The translations under genes were made by a program, and so were the position numbers. Under the pieces are notes generated by a model. The model ran no database searches and was not told the DNA's origin. It saw only the letters and a program-made list of their open reading frames with translations. A stretch of 64,000 nt of DNA, taken from NCBI RefSeq assembly GCF_005405585.1, contig NZ_BJEQ01000005.1, positions 1 through 64,000 of the forward strand. Direction: 5' to 3'. The DNA is from Agarivorans sp. Toyoura001. Lineage in GTDB: Bacteria > Pseudomonadota > Gammaproteobacteria > Enterobacterales > Celerinatantimonadaceae. The stretch's first letter is position 1; the number at the start of each line of letters is the position of its first letter. Of this stretch, positions 9,929-18,892 are shown piece after piece.

Positions 9929-10645
9929 TTAAGGTAACAAATATCCATTTTCTTTGATGATAGAGTGTGCGGCTGAACTAGACAAGTAATGGTAAAAATC
10001 AACAGCTTGCGATGTGTTTGTTAGTAAGGCTATATTTTGGGTTACCGCTGGATGCCTATTTTTAGGCACTATCCAGAAAGATCCGTCTAAATCGGTCTTA
10101 ATTGAACGAGCAACAAAACCGGCTTTAACATTACCAGTAACAATAAATTGATACACTTGAGATACATTGTTCGCCAGTATAATTTTTTGTGAAGCGTTTA
10201 TCTCACTAACCAATTGCTGAGCTGCGGCACCGTAAGGTGCTAATTCAGGGTTGGCGTAAGCAAACGGTTCCGACCATTTGTTCCAAAGGGCTTCACCTTT
10301 AACGAACTCACCATTTTGGTCTGTGAACTGTGGCGCCCAAAAAACCAACTGTCCCACAGCATAGGGTTTCTGTTTTATTGCGTGCTGCTCATTAACCAAC
10401 TGTTGTGGTCGAAGATCGTCGGCAGAAAAGAATAAATCAAAAGGAGCACCGTGTTTAATTTGATTGTATAAAATACCTGTTGATGCACTAGAAATACGAT
10501 ACGTAAACTGAGTATTAGTGAGCTGATAATCTTTCGCTAACGCTTCTACAGTGGTTTTAAAATTAGCAGCAACCGCTATCGTTACCGGTTCAGCTTTCAC
10601 AGTGCAGCTCAATAATAGAAAAAAAGAAACTAGCAGTTTTACCAT
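9929..10645 (-). CDS. modA: Molybdate-binding periplasmic protein ModA
   Basis: Periplasmic binding protein for molybdate, 238 residues. It has a Sec signal peptide (about 1-18, cut after VKA), then TIAVAANF, the usual mature ModA start, and later ISSASTGILYNQI and GAPFDLFFSAD, which hold oxyanion-binding residues. The start overlaps the moaE stop by 7 bp, so uptake and cofactor genes share one transcript. Confidence 0.93.
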   Translation of the reverse strand: MVKLLVSFFLLLSCTVKAEPVTIAVAANFKTTVEALAKDYQLTNTQFTYRISSASTGILYNQIKHGAPFDLFFSADDLRPQQLVNEQHAIKQKPYAVGQLVFWAPQFTDQNGEFVKGEALWNKWSEPFAYANPELAPYGAAAQQLVSEINASQKIILANNVSQVYQFIVTGNVKAGFVARSIKTDLDGSFWIVPKNRHPAVTQNIALLTNTSQAVDFYHYLSSSAAHSIIKENGYLLP

Positions 10646-11079
10646 TTACTTTTTGCTTCTAAATCAGATTCTCGAGCATCTAACCAAGTGTCGTTATTAT
10701 TCGTGCGCTCTTTTTTCCAAAAGGTGGCTTGAGTTTTAAGGTAATCCATAATGAAATGGCAAGCTTCAAATGATGCTTCTCGGTGAGCACTGTTAACCCC
10801 AACAAACACAATTTGGTCACTCACATCTAAATCACCAACGCGATGAACCACACTAGCATCTTGAATAGGCCAACGTTGCTTGGCTTGCTCAACAATGGCT
10901 TCTAACTGAGACTCCGTCATTCCCGGATAATGCTCTAAATGTAAACCTTTAACTTGTTCGCCTAAATTCATGTCTCGAACTAAGCCAACAAAAAATACAA
11001 TTGCCCCAGCACTAGCGCGATTACGTAGTGCTTGGTACTCATCACCCACATTAAAGTCGTCAGTTTGAACCCGTATCAT
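10639..11079 (-). CDS. moaE: Molybdopterin synthase catalytic subunit MoaE
   Basis: Large subunit of molybdopterin synthase, which converts cPMP to molybdopterin using sulfur carried on MoaD. It has 146 residues (E. coli 150). Typical features: GAIVFFVGLVRD near residue 27, LEHYPGM, HRVGDL, SAHREASFEACHFIMDYLK, and WKKER with the conserved lysine at the active site. The ATG directly follows the moaD stop (TAA-ATG). Confidence 0.95.
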   Translation of the reverse strand: MIRVQTDDFNVGDEYQALRNRASAGAIVFFVGLVRDMNLGEQVKGLHLEHYPGMTESQLEAIVEQAKQRWPIQDASVVHRVGDLDVSDQIVFVGVNSAHREASFEACHFIMDYLKTQATFWKKERTNNNDTWLDARESDLEAKSKW

Positions 11080-11328
11080 TTAACCGCCCGTAACCGGTGG
11101 GAAAAATGCCACTTCATCACCATTGGCTAAGCTTTTAACATCGCTAATGTGCTGTTGATTAACTGCCATCAATACCGAGGATTCCTCTAAAATCGTCCAC
11201 TGCTCCCCTTTGCTTACTAGCTCGGCTTTCAATTGAGTCGTATTACTGCCCTCTGCTAGCTCAAGACTAAGGCTAGAGCAGCCTAATTGCTCTTTTAATC
11301 GAGCAAAAAATAACACGTTTACCTGCAT
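11080..11328 (-). CDS. moaD: Molybdopterin synthase sulfur carrier subunit MoaD
   Basis: Ubiquitin-like sulfur carrier, 82 residues. It ends in the diglycine tail (FFPPVTGG), whose last Gly becomes a thiocarboxylate. The N-terminal VLFFARLKEQLG is typical of MoaD. It sits between moaC (9 bp gap) and moaE (no gap). Confidence 0.95.
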   Translation of the reverse strand: MQVNVLFFARLKEQLGCSSLSLELAEGSNTTQLKAELVSKGEQWTILEESSVLMAVNQQHISDVKSLANGDEVAFFPPVTGG

Positions 11329-11337
11329 ATATTCACC

Positions 11338-11817
11338 TTATGCCTCAGCACTAAAAGAGCCAGACTTACCACCGTGTTTTTCTAGTAGCTTGAGATCGGT
11401 AATAACAATGTCTTTTTGAATCGCTTTACACATGTCGTAAATCGTTAAGGCTGCAACGCTGGCCGCTGTTAACGCTTCCATCTCAACACCTGTTTGCCCT
11501 TTCACCTTGGCGGTACTTATCACCGTAATCACACCTGCGCTTTCATCCAGATCCAACTCTATAGTCACTTTGCTTAGCATTAAAGGGTGGCATAAAGGTA
11601 TCAGCTCTGAGGTTTTTTTAGCAGCTTGTATCCCGGCAATACGTGCACAAGCAAATACGTCACCTTTGTGTTGCTCACCATTAACCAAGCTAGCGACTGT
11701 TTGCTGATTAATATTAACTCGTGCCTGAGCTTTAGCAATTCGGCTAGTTTCAGTTTTATCGGAAACATCTACCATAATGGCTTCACCAGAAGCATTAATA
11801 TGGGTAAATTTGCTCAT
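11338..11817 (-). CDS. moaC: Cyclic pyranopterin monophosphate synthase MoaC
   Basis: Makes cPMP from the MoaA product. It has 159 residues (E. coli 161). Signatures: [17 protein letters not shown] near the N-terminus, [21 protein letters not shown] with the catalytic Lys, and [27 protein letters not shown]. The ATG shares its A with the last base of the moaB stop. Confidence 0.96.
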   Translation of the reverse strand: MSKFTHINASGEAIMVDVSDKTETSRIAKAQARVNINQQTVASLVNGEQHKGDVFACARIAGIQAAKKTSELIPLCHPLMLSKVTIELDLDESAGVITVISTAKVKGQTGVEMEALTAASVAALTIYDMCKAIQKDIVITDLKLLEKHGGKSGSFSAEA

Positions 11818-12335
11818 TACTTTTGACCTATGTGAGGAACAAAGTTACACGGCTTATGAGTACTATTTAGTTGCTCTAGCAGTATTTTTTGCCAAGCAGT
11901 TTTACAAGCATTGGTAGAGCCAGGTACGCAGAAAATAACGGTTTTATTTGCGAAACCACCTAATGCGCGACTCTGCACCGTTGAGGTTCCAATTTCTGTA
12001 TAAGAGATATGGCGAAACAACTCACCAAAACCTTCAATGTCTTTATCAAATAGTACATGAACGGCTTCAGGTGTATTGTCACGAGCAGTAAAACCAGTGC
12101 CGCCAGTAGAAATAACGCAGTCAATGTTTGGATCAGCAATCCAGTTACTTAACACTGCACGTATTTGGTAAATATCATCGATGACTATTTTTTTATCCGC
12201 TAGCTTATGTCCAGCATCTGTTAATGCTTCAGCTAAATAACGGCCCGAGGTATCGGTTTCTTCATTGCGAGTATCGGATACCGTTAGCACTGCAATATTT
12301 AAAAAGGTTTGAGTATCATTAGCCAAATGGCTCAT
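11817..12335 (-). CDS. moaB: Molybdenum cofactor biosynthesis protein MoaB (MogA-like fold)
   Basis: A 172-residue protein of the MoaB/MogA family, which adenylylates molybdopterin before MoeA acts. The family signatures [27 protein letters not shown] and [12 protein letters not shown] are present. No separate mogA is in the window, so this copy may supply that activity; that is an inference. Its ATG overlaps the mobA stop by 4 bp (ATGA). Confidence 0.92.
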   Translation of the reverse strand: MSHLANDTQTFLNIAVLTVSDTRNEETDTSGRYLAEALTDAGHKLADKKIVIDDIYQIRAVLSNWIADPNIDCVISTGGTGFTARDNTPEAVHVLFDKDIEGFGELFRHISYTEIGTSTVQSRALGGFANKTVIFCVPGSTNACKTAWQKILLEQLNSTHKPCNFVPHIGQK

Positions 12336-12919
12336 GGTTGTTCTCCGCTAATATGTTTAATCATTTGCCATTGCTCAGGCGTGTTAGTGTTAACCAAAGT
12401 GTTAGTAAACGCCTCAGAAAATTGAACGGCTTGGGCATTAATAAGTGTTAAAAGGGCTTTAATCGAGCGTTGCTTTGCCTCAGGCCTAGCAAGTACCTCA
12501 TCAATGCATTGAATCGTAGCTTGATTTACTTCAAGAACTAACGGGAATACGCTTGAGCGGCAATAGTAGCTTTGTTTATTTGTCTCATACAAAGAGAGCA
12601 AATGTTCAATAACGCCATCACTTAACAAAGGCATATCCACAGGAATGAACACACATGCCTCACACTCCAACGTTTTTACGGTGCTTTTTATGCCCGCTAA
12701 CGGCCCGAGCGATTTCGATTCATCTGCAATGCATTCAAATCCGCTATAACTGCCACTCACAAATACACTACTTTGTAATACTGTACTTAACTGAGCAACT
12801 TTAGCCGCTAGCAATGTTTTACCTTGCCAATCAAGTAGCGCCTTATCAGTACCCATTCTGCGAGACTGGCCGCCGGCCAATATTACGCCTTGGATAGCTT
12901 CTGGTGATTTACTATGCAT
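12332..12919 (-). CDS. mobA: Molybdenum cofactor guanylyltransferase MobA
   Basis: Attaches GMP to Moco to form the bis-MGD cofactor required by NapA. It has 195 residues (E. coli 194). The nucleotide-binding start GVILAGGQSRRMGTDKALL and the FIPVDMPLL metal-binding motif are both clear. It is the first gene of the operon mobA-moaBCDE-modABC, whose promoter must lie in the short gap 12920-12998 or within the nap hairpin area. Confidence 0.93.
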   Translation of the reverse strand: MHSKSPEAIQGVILAGGQSRRMGTDKALLDWQGKTLLAAKVAQLSTVLQSSVFVSGSYSGFECIADESKSLGPLAGIKSTVKTLECEACVFIPVDMPLLSDGVIEHLLSLYETNKQSYYCRSSVFPLVLEVNQATIQCIDEVLARPEAKQRSIKALLTLINAQAVQFSEAFTNTLVNTNTPEQWQMIKHISGEQP

Positions 12920-12937
12920 TATCTTCGTATAGAAACG

Positions 12938-12967
12938 ACTTAGTAGGCCTAATAATGCCTACTAAGT
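12938..12967 (-). terminator. Hairpin at the end of the nap operon
   Basis: Perfect 11-bp inverted repeat ACTTAGTAGGC/GCCTACTAAGT with an 8-nt loop, 32 bp after the stop of the NapE-like gene. The minus-strand sequence after the stem has only a weak T-rich stretch, so it may terminate incompletely or protect the 3' end. Confidence 0.6.
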
Positions 12968-12998
12968 GTTGTGATGAAAAGTCTTAATACAGACTAAG

Positions 12999-13130
12999 TT
13001 ATTGGTCTTTATCCCATTTGGATAGAATCGCTAGCGAAACAACCGCAACTCCAACAAAGCCCATAACAAAAATGGTAGGCATGGCAGCATAACCTAACAC
13101 ATGCCAAAAAACTGATTCTAAAGTACTCAT
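12999..13130 (-). CDS. 43-residue NapE-like single-pass membrane protein (TIGR02808 type)
   Basis: A minus-strand frame from ATG at 13130 to TAA at 12999 encodes 43 residues. It starts MSTLESVFWHVLGYAAMP, continues with one strongly hydrophobic helix of about 20 residues, and ends in a charged SKWDKDQ tail. This matches my recollection of the very short TIGR02808 family, found beside periplasmic nitrate reductase genes in Vibrio and Photobacterium. It follows napC by 16 bp with AAGGAAGACAC before the ATG. Its role is unknown; it may be a small inner-membrane partner of NapC or NapAB. Confidence 0.8.
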   Translation of the reverse strand: MSTLESVFWHVLGYAAMPTIFVMGFVGVAVVSLAILSKWDKDQ

Positions 13131-13146
13131 GTGTCTTCCTTAATTA

Positions 13147-13719
13147 TTACCAGCCTTCAACGCCGCTCATATCCGGTAAGCGGTGAGCGATACCCTTGTG
13201 ACAATCAACACAAGTTTTTTCGCCACTTGCCAATGCATCTGAGTGTTGAGCGACACTGCGTGGACGCTGCTCTGAGAAATCCATGAAATCAAATTCATGA
13301 CAGTTTCTACACTCTTGAGAGTCATTTTGGCTCATACGATGCCATTCTCGCTCAGCTAAGTGCTTACGACGCGCTTCAAATTTTTCTTGAGTACTAATGG
13401 TACCCATCGCAAAAGCAATAAGCTCTTTACTGGCTTGAACTTTACGTACTATTTTGTCAGTCCAATTATGCGGTACGTGACAATCTGAACAAATTGCTCG
13501 CACCCCGGAACGGTTTGAATAGTGAATCGTCTCCTGGATTTCAGCCACAATTGGCGCATGACATCCGGAACAAAATGCCTCGGTATTGGTGGCTTCCATT
13601 CCGGTGTTAAACGCACCCCAGAATAAGATACCACCAGTAAAGCCTAGCGCTAACACTACACCCACAGCGGCCTTGCTGGGAGTGCTTAGTTTCCGCCAAA
13701 ATGCTTTTAGTAACTTCAT
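13147..13719 (-). CDS. napC: Tetraheme cytochrome c NapC (quinol dehydrogenase)
   Basis: Inner-membrane tetraheme cytochrome of the NapC/NirT family, 190 residues, which passes electrons from quinol to NapAB. It has one N-terminal transmembrane helix (about 17-36) and four CxxCH heme motifs: CSGCH, CSDCH, CRNCH and CVDCH. No napG or napH is present, so NapC is the only visible quinol oxidase for this system. It lies between napB and the NapE-like gene on one transcript. Confidence 0.95.
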   Translation of the reverse strand: MKLLKAFWRKLSTPSKAAVGVVLALGFTGGILFWGAFNTGMEATNTEAFCSGCHAPIVAEIQETIHYSNRSGVRAICSDCHVPHNWTDKIVRKVQASKELIAFAMGTISTQEKFEARRKHLAEREWHRMSQNDSQECRNCHEFDFMDFSEQRPRSVAQHSDALASGEKTCVDCHKGIAHRLPDMSGVEGW

Positions 13720-13746
13720 AATTTAGCCTCTGGTTAAACCTAGTGT

Positions 13747-14202
13747 TTAGCGTAACGATTCAACACGTTCATAATCATTTTCAATCAACGGAGCCGCTTC
13801 GTTTTGAGGCACGTGGCATTGTAAACAGAAGTAACGACGTGGAGACACATCCGCCAGTACTTGGCCATCTCGCGCTTCATAGTGTGTCACGCTGATTTTA
13901 GTTGCGCCACTTTCGCGAGCGTTTTTCCAGCTATGACATGACAAACATTTATTCGCATTTAAACTCATCTCATAATGGCGAATTTGGTGTGGTATCAACG
14001 GTGGTTGAAACACATAATCGCTATCATAGGGTTTATCTTGCTCTACTACAGATTTTAAACCTGCAGCCTGAGTTTGAGTGTTTAGCTCAGTATCGCCGCG
14101 CAATGAATCTACACCACCATTACTAATGTAATCGTTAGCGACAACCGCTCCGCATAGTAAAAGGCTGGTTATAAAGCCTGATAATAAAACTCGCATTTTC
14201 AT
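13747..14202 (-). CDS. napB: Periplasmic nitrate reductase di-heme subunit NapB
   Basis: Periplasmic di-heme cytochrome c, 151 residues, that transfers electrons from NapC to NapA. It has a Sec signal peptide (about 1-22, cut after VVA) and two heme motifs, CLSCH and CLQCH, with PPLIPHQIRHYEM, a typical NapB segment, before the first. It is separated from napA by 78 bp containing a strong hairpin. Confidence 0.94.
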   Translation of the reverse strand: MKMRVLLSGFITSLLLCGAVVANDYISNGGVDSLRGDTELNTQTQAAGLKSVVEQDKPYDSDYVFQPPLIPHQIRHYEMSLNANKCLSCHSWKNARESGATKISVTHYEARDGQVLADVSPRRYFCLQCHVPQNEAAPLIENDYERVESLR

Positions 14203-14240
14203 AATACTCTCTCCGCCACCTTGGCAAATATTGTTAGCGA

Positions 14241-14273
14241 AGCACTGAAAGCGAGGGGCTTTCAGTGCTTTTT
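14241..14273. other. Intercistronic hairpin between napA and napB
   Basis: Perfect 12-bp stem AGCACTGAAAGC/GCTTTCAGTGCT with a GAGGG loop, in the 78-bp gap between napA and napB. The T-tract (five T) is on the plus strand. In the direction of nap transcription the stem is followed by CGCTAAC, so it does not look like a terminator for the operon. An mRNA processing or 3'-end stabilising element for napFDA is more likely. Confidence 0.6.
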
Positions 14274-14280
14274 CATTAAC

Positions 14281-16770
14281 TTAAACCTTAACTAACTTAA
14301 CCGCACACTTCTTAAAGTCGGTCTCTTTTGATAAAGGATCCGTTGCATCAAGGGTGAGCTTGTTGGTTAGCTGCTTGGCGTCGAACCAAGGCATAAATAC
14401 TAAGCCTTTTGGTGGACGGTTACGGCCACGAGTTTCAATTCGCGATTTAACTTCACCACGCCGAGACTGAATCAGCACTTCATCACCACGTTTGAAGCCG
14501 CGCTGTTTGGCATCTTCTGGGTGAATAAATAATACGGCATCGGGGAATGCGCGATACAATTCTGGTACACGACGCGTCATAGAGCCTGAGTGCCAGTGCT
14601 CTAGTACTCGACCGGTGCTTAACCACATGTCGTATTCTTCGTCTGGAGACTCTGCCGCTGGCTCAAAAGGCGTAGCAATAATGAAAGCCTTGCCATCTGG
14701 TTTACCATAGAAGTTAACGCCCTCACCTGCTTTAACATAAGGATCTGACCCTTCACGAAAACGCCAGCGGGTTTCTTCACCATTAACAACCGGCCAACGT
14801 AAACCTCGCACTTCGTGGTAAGTATCAAATGGGGCTAAATCGTGGCCATGGTCGCGGCCAAACTTGGCGTATTCTTCAAATAAGCCTTTTTGCAGATAAA
14901 ATCCAAAATCTTTAGCTTCATCATTTAGTTTCGCATCAACCTGCTCAACCGGAAATTTGTCAACCTCACCGTTTGCATAAAGAATGTCGTATAAAGTTTT
15001 ACCTTTATATTCTGGTTTCTTAGCAATCAACTCAGCTGGCCAAACTTCTTCAACAGCGAAGCGCTTAGAAAACTCAACCATTTGCCATAAATCTGACTTT
15101 GCTTCACCCGGTGGTGAAACCTGTTGGTGCCAAAACTGGGTACGACGCTCGGCGTTACCATAGGCGCCTTCTTTTTCTACCCACATTGCAGTAGGTAAAA
15201 TAAGATCAGCGGCTTGCGCGGTAACGGTTGGATATGGGTCTGACACCACAATAAAGTTTTCTGGATTACGGTATCCCGGTAAGCCTTCTTCATTAATGTT
15301 AGGCGCGGCCTGCATGTTGTTGTTACACATCACCCAGTAGGCATTTAGCTTACCGTCTTTCAACATACGGTTTTGAAGTACTGCGTGGTAACCCGGTTTT
15401 GGCGGAATTGCGCCTTCAGGTAGCTGCCAAATATCTTCAGAAATTTTACGGTGTTTCGGATTAGCAACCACCATATCTGCTGGTAAGCGATGTGAGAACG
15501 TCCCCACTTCACGCGCAGTACCACACGCCGACGGTTGACCAGTTAACGAGAACGGGCTGTTGCCTGGCTCTGAGATTTTACCGGTTAATAAATGAATATT
15601 GTAACAAGAGTTATTCGCCCATACTCCGCGAGTATGTTGGTTAAAGCCCATGGTCCAGAACGAAGTTACTTTAACATTAGGATCAGCGTAATCTTTGGCT
15701 AAAGCTTCAAGTTTTTCTGCAGGAACGCCAGACAATTTCGCCACGGCTTCTAGGTTATAATCTTTTAGGAACTCGCGATATTCATCGAAGCTCATATCGG
15801 TCATTTTGCCAGAGTCTGGATGTGCAGCAGCTTTTTGAAGAGGATGCTCTGGACGTAAGCCATAACCAATATCGGTTTCACCACGTTTAAAGTGGGTATG
15901 CTTATTCACAAAGTCCCAGTTCACTTTATCATTTTCAATAATATAGTGAGCAATGTAGTTAAGAATGGCTAAATCGGTTTGTGGTGTGAATACCATGCCG
16001 TTGTCGGCTAATTCAAAGCTACGGTGTTCAAAGGTAGATAACACATGCACTTTAACGTGTGGTGCAGACAAACGACGGTCGGTTAAGCGCGACCACAAAA
16101 TTGGGTGCATCTCCGCCATGTTTGAGCCCCAAAGCACAAACGAATCAGCGGCTTCTAAATCGTCATAACAGCCCATTGGCTCATCTATGCCAAAGGTACG
16201 CATAAAGCCACCTACCGCAGAAGCCATGCAGTGGCGCGCATTTGGATCGAGGTTATTGGTTAAAAAGCCAGCTTTATGTAACTTAGCAGCCGCGTAACCT
16301 TCCCAAACGGTCCATTGGCCTGAACCAAACATACCTACTGAAGTAGGGCCTTTGTCGGCCAAGGCTTTTTTCCACTTTTCGGCCATAATGTCGAAGGCTT
16401 GATCCCAAGTGATAGGAGCAAACTCGCCATTTTTATCAAATTTTCCGTCGGTCATACGCAGCAATGGCGTGGTTAACCGGTCTTTACCGTACATGATCTT
16501 AGAAAGGAAGTAGCCCTTAATACAGTTTAAACCCTTATTTACCGGTGACTCCGGGTCACCTTGGGTTGCCACTACTTTACCATTTTGAGAGCCTACTAAT
16601 ACGCTACAACCCGTACCACAAAAACGACAAGGGGCTTTATCCCAGGTAACCTTTGTATCTTCTGAAGAAGTAATTAGGTTGGTGGCACTTGCAGGTAAAC
16701 TAATACCGGCAACGGTGGCTGCGGCACTTACTGCATTCGCTTTAACAAACTGTCGGCGAGTCCATTTCAT
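14281..16770 (-). CDS. napA: Periplasmic nitrate reductase catalytic subunit NapA
   Basis: Large catalytic subunit that reduces nitrate to nitrite in the periplasm, 829 residues (E. coli 828). It has a twin-arginine signal peptide (TRRQFVKA, cut after PASA). A [4Fe-4S] site follows as CRFCGTGC...NCIKGYF, with the Mo-coordinating cysteine in ARHCMAS near residue 180. The bis-MGD-binding domains follow to the end. It needs the MobA/MoeA products encoded next door and the NapD chaperone. The ATG overlaps the napD stop by 4 bp. Confidence 0.97.
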   Translation of the reverse strand: MKWTRRQFVKANAVSAAATVAGISLPASATNLITSSEDTKVTWDKAPCRFCGTGCSVLVGSQNGKVVATQGDPESPVNKGLNCIKGYFLSKIMYGKDRLTTPLLRMTDGKFDKNGEFAPITWDQAFDIMAEKWKKALADKGPTSVGMFGSGQWTVWEGYAAAKLHKAGFLTNNLDPNARHCMASAVGGFMRTFGIDEPMGCYDDLEAADSFVLWGSNMAEMHPILWSRLTDRRLSAPHVKVHVLSTFEHRSFELADNGMVFTPQTDLAILNYIAHYIIENDKVNWDFVNKHTHFKRGETDIGYGLRPEHPLQKAAAHPDSGKMTDMSFDEYREFLKDYNLEAVAKLSGVPAEKLEALAKDYADPNVKVTSFWTMGFNQHTRGVWANNSCYNIHLLTGKISEPGNSPFSLTGQPSACGTAREVGTFSHRLPADMVVANPKHRKISEDIWQLPEGAIPPKPGYHAVLQNRMLKDGKLNAYWVMCNNNMQAAPNINEEGLPGYRNPENFIVVSDPYPTVTAQAADLILPTAMWVEKEGAYGNAERRTQFWHQQVSPPGEAKSDLWQMVEFSKRFAVEEVWPAELIAKKPEYKGKTLYDILYANGEVDKFPVEQVDAKLNDEAKDFGFYLQKGLFEEYAKFGRDHGHDLAPFDTYHEVRGLRWPVVNGEETRWRFREGSDPYVKAGEGVNFYGKPDGKAFIIATPFEPAAESPDEEYDMWLSTGRVLEHWHSGSMTRRVPELYRAFPDAVLFIHPEDAKQRGFKRGDEVLIQSRRGEVKSRIETRGRNRPPKGLVFMPWFDAKQLTNKLTLDATDPLSKETDFKKCAVKLVKV

Positions 16771-17033
16771 GATACTTCCTCATTAGCATTAGCTGGTTCA
16801 AATTGGTGGAATACTAAATTGCTGCTTAGCACTGCTTCCAACTTTCCTATATCTTCTAGGGTATTTACGATGTTGTTTCGCATTTCACTTTCAATAGAGA
16901 TCACAATTTTCCCTTCTGGGTTAAAACCGTGAACTTCTAAACCAGAAAGTCCGCTGATTTGGTCAATAACTTCAGTGATACGGTCAGGATTACACATCAC
17001 CACTGCGCTACTAATATGGTACTCTTCGTTCAT
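16767..17033 (-). CDS. napD: NapD, chaperone for NapA maturation
   Basis: Cytoplasmic chaperone that binds the NapA twin-arginine signal, 88 residues. It fits the NapD family: [15 protein letters not shown] at the start, then a ferredoxin-like beta-alpha-beta pattern with LEVHG and GKIVI. Four-base ATGA overlaps link it to napF upstream and napA downstream. Confidence 0.92.
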   Translation of the reverse strand: MNEEYHISSAVVMCNPDRITEVIDQISGLSGLEVHGFNPEGKIVISIESEMRNNIVNTLEDIGKLEAVLSSNLVFHQFEPANANEEVS

Positions 17034-17518
17034 CCAACTTCCTTTATTTCAATAGCTTGGCTTGGACATACTGAGATACAAGCACCGCAACTATTACAAT
17101 GCTCCGAGTCTACGTTGACCTCTGCTTTACCTGCCAATAAAGGTTTAATTGTTATCGCTCGTTGTTCACAAGTATCACTGCAACTACGGCAATAAACGCC
17201 GTTTTGAGCCAAACACTTAGAATCGTTAACGTTAACTGAATTAGACCAAGCAGATTGCTGCTGAGGGTGAAACAAAGATTCTGGGCAAGCTGCAGCACAT
17301 TGGTAACAAAATGTGCATTCACCTTTAGTGAAATCAACCACCGGAAAACCACCACTGCCTTTAACAATAATCTGCTCGGGGCACGCTTTGATGCATTCAC
17401 CACACTGGCTACAACCATCTTCGATTGATTGTTTTAGCCAAGGTAATGAGTGATGTTGCTTACTGCGAATCGTATCGCTGGGACTAAACATACGACGTTT
17501 AGACAGGTCTACAGACAT
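17030..17518 (-). CDS. napF: Ferredoxin-type protein NapF
   Basis: Cytoplasmic iron-sulfur protein, 162 residues, thought to help mature NapA. Three [4Fe-4S] clusters are visible as CSQCGECIKACP, CTFCYQCAAACP and CNSCGACISVCP, plus additional cysteines between the second and third (CLAQ...CRSC...C). ATG at 17518 follows AAGGAAAATTG; a TTG directly before it opens the frame at 17521. It is the first gene of napFDABC plus the NapE-like gene, and has the FNR and NarP-like sites upstream. Confidence 0.94.
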   Translation of the reverse strand: MSVDLSKRRMFSPSDTIRSKQHHSLPWLKQSIEDGCSQCGECIKACPEQIIVKGSGGFPVVDFTKGECTFCYQCAAACPESLFHPQQQSAWSNSVNVNDSKCLAQNGVYCRSCSDTCEQRAITIKPLLAGKAEVNVDSEHCNSCGACISVCPSQAIEIKEVG

Positions 17519-17612
17519 CAATTTTCCTTACGAAATCAGGCTTTAGCCAAACTGGTAAAACCACCCTAGGTTTCTTAGGGTTAAGCGTAATTTCTATTAA
17601 CATTCAAAAACA

Positions 17613-17628
17613 TACCTCGAAAGAGGTG
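17613..17628. promoter_or_regulatory. NarP/NarL-like 7-2-7 inverted repeat upstream of napF
   Basis: TACCTCG-AA-AGAGGTG is an inverted pair of heptamers spaced by 2 bp, close to the NarP consensus TACYYMT-N2-AKKRGTA. Its centre is about 28 bp downstream, in the nap direction, of the FNR box. A TAATAG-like -10 element follows at about 17594-17599. The organisation resembles the E. coli napF promoter, though there the two sites are about 20 bp apart. Confidence 0.55.
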
Positions 17629-17641
17629 TTTGTCCAGATGA

Positions 17642-17655
17642 TTGATTTAGATCAA
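17642..17655. promoter_or_regulatory. FNR box upstream of napF
   Basis: TTGAT-TTAG-ATCAA matches the FNR consensus TTGAT-N4-ATCAA in all ten defined positions. It lies about 125 bp before the napF ATG and 34 bp after the moaA stop. Activation of nap transcription without oxygen is the natural reading. Confidence 0.75.
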
Positions 17656-17660
17656 GTATA

Positions 17661-17682
17661 GTGCGTGATTTGCATCACGCAC
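17661..17682 (-). terminator. Hairpin after moaA
   Basis: Perfect 9-bp stem GTGCGTGAT/ATCACGCAC with a 4-nt loop, 7 bp after the moaA stop. There is no T-tract on the minus strand, so termination may be partial, and moaA transcripts could continue into nap. Confidence 0.5.
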
Positions 17683-17688
17683 TAAAAC

Positions 17689-18663
17689 TTATCCGCCTAT
17701 AGAAGCGAGGTGAGGAGTAGCGCCGGTATTACCGTCGTGAAGGAAATGGCTGACTTTTTTAGTCTGAAGAGCGGTTTCAATTCGTTGGCTAAGTTGAGCT
17801 TGCTGAATAGGGTCTTGCAACAAATCTCGCAAGTCTACGCCCTCTTCTCCAAATAGGCACAAATGTAATTTACCTTGTGAAGAAACACGTAAACGATTGC
17901 AGCTTGCACAAAAGTCTTTTGAATAAGGCATGATTAAACCTATTTTGCCGGCATAATCAGAGTGATGAAAAACCTGAGCGGGGCCTGCATTGTGTGCACT
18001 TATTTGTTGCTCCCAGCCTTCATTTAACAGGAGCTGTTTAAAACCATCGCCTGCAATATGATGTTTATCGAAGTACTCAGGGTGATCACCCATTTGCATC
18101 AACTCGATAAAACGAACTTCAACTGGGCGGTCTTTAATCCAATCAAGATACTTACGAAAATTTTGCTTAGCCATATGCTTGATCAGAACCGCATTTAACT
18201 TCACTGCAGTAAAGTCTTGCGCCAAAGCTTCATCAACTCCGGCCATCACTTTTTCAAATGTTTTGGTGCCGGTTATTAACTCAAACTGGCGTGGGTCTAG
18301 GCTATCTACACTCACATTAACGTGAGTTAAACCTGCCTCTTTCCAACGTTTTGCATGTGTTGCTAACTTAAAGCCGTTGGTGGTCATGGCTAGCTGCTTT
18401 ATGCCCGTGGTGTTCGAGCAAATGTTCATTACGTCTACAAGATCTTTGCGCAGACTGGGTTCGCCACCAGTAAGGCGGATTTTGTTAGTACCTAACCGAG
18501 AGAAACACGTGGCTAACTGCTCTATTTCAGACAAACTAAGGTTGGTATGAGGAGTGTCGCAGTGGTAACCATCGGGCAAGCAATAGTTACACTTAAAATT
18601 ACAGACGTCGGTCAGTGACAGACGCAAATAGAAAAATTTTCGGGAAAATGAATCCGATAACAT
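17689..18663 (-). CDS. moaA: GTP 3',8-cyclase MoaA
   Basis: Radical SAM enzyme for the first step of Moco synthesis, 324 residues. The SAM cluster motif is CNFKCNYC near residue 17, followed by LTGGEPSLRKD. The second cluster is formed by CASCNRLR and a later LCLFGEE cysteine, and the C-terminal pair of glycines (SIGG end) needed for activity is present. ATG at 18663 has GGAAAGG about 7 nt upstream. The gene lies upstream of napF on the same strand and divergent from narQ. Confidence 0.96.
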   Translation of the reverse strand: MLSDSFSRKFFYLRLSLTDVCNFKCNYCLPDGYHCDTPHTNLSLSEIEQLATCFSRLGTNKIRLTGGEPSLRKDLVDVMNICSNTTGIKQLAMTTNGFKLATHAKRWKEAGLTHVNVSVDSLDPRQFELITGTKTFEKVMAGVDEALAQDFTAVKLNAVLIKHMAKQNFRKYLDWIKDRPVEVRFIELMQMGDHPEYFDKHHIAGDGFKQLLLNEGWEQQISAHNAGPAQVFHHSDYAGKIGLIMPYSKDFCASCNRLRVSSQGKLHLCLFGEEGVDLRDLLQDPIQQAQLSQRIETALQTKKVSHFLHDGNTGATPHLASIGG

Positions 18664-18892
18664 AAATCAACCTTTCCAAATGCGGGAGGCAAAGCCATTT
18701 CTGAACTCTACCCTGCTTAGTCTAATGCTAAGGGTCTAAACGCCATATCATTGTGACGTAGGTCGTTTTAGACTTCGGTGATGCTTTTAATGTTATGCAA
18801 CAAAACAACATTTGTTAAGTGCTTTCTTAAAGAGTTACAATTTGATGGCAATTTGATTGTATTAAAACTTTCGTAAATACAAGGATTTCCGC

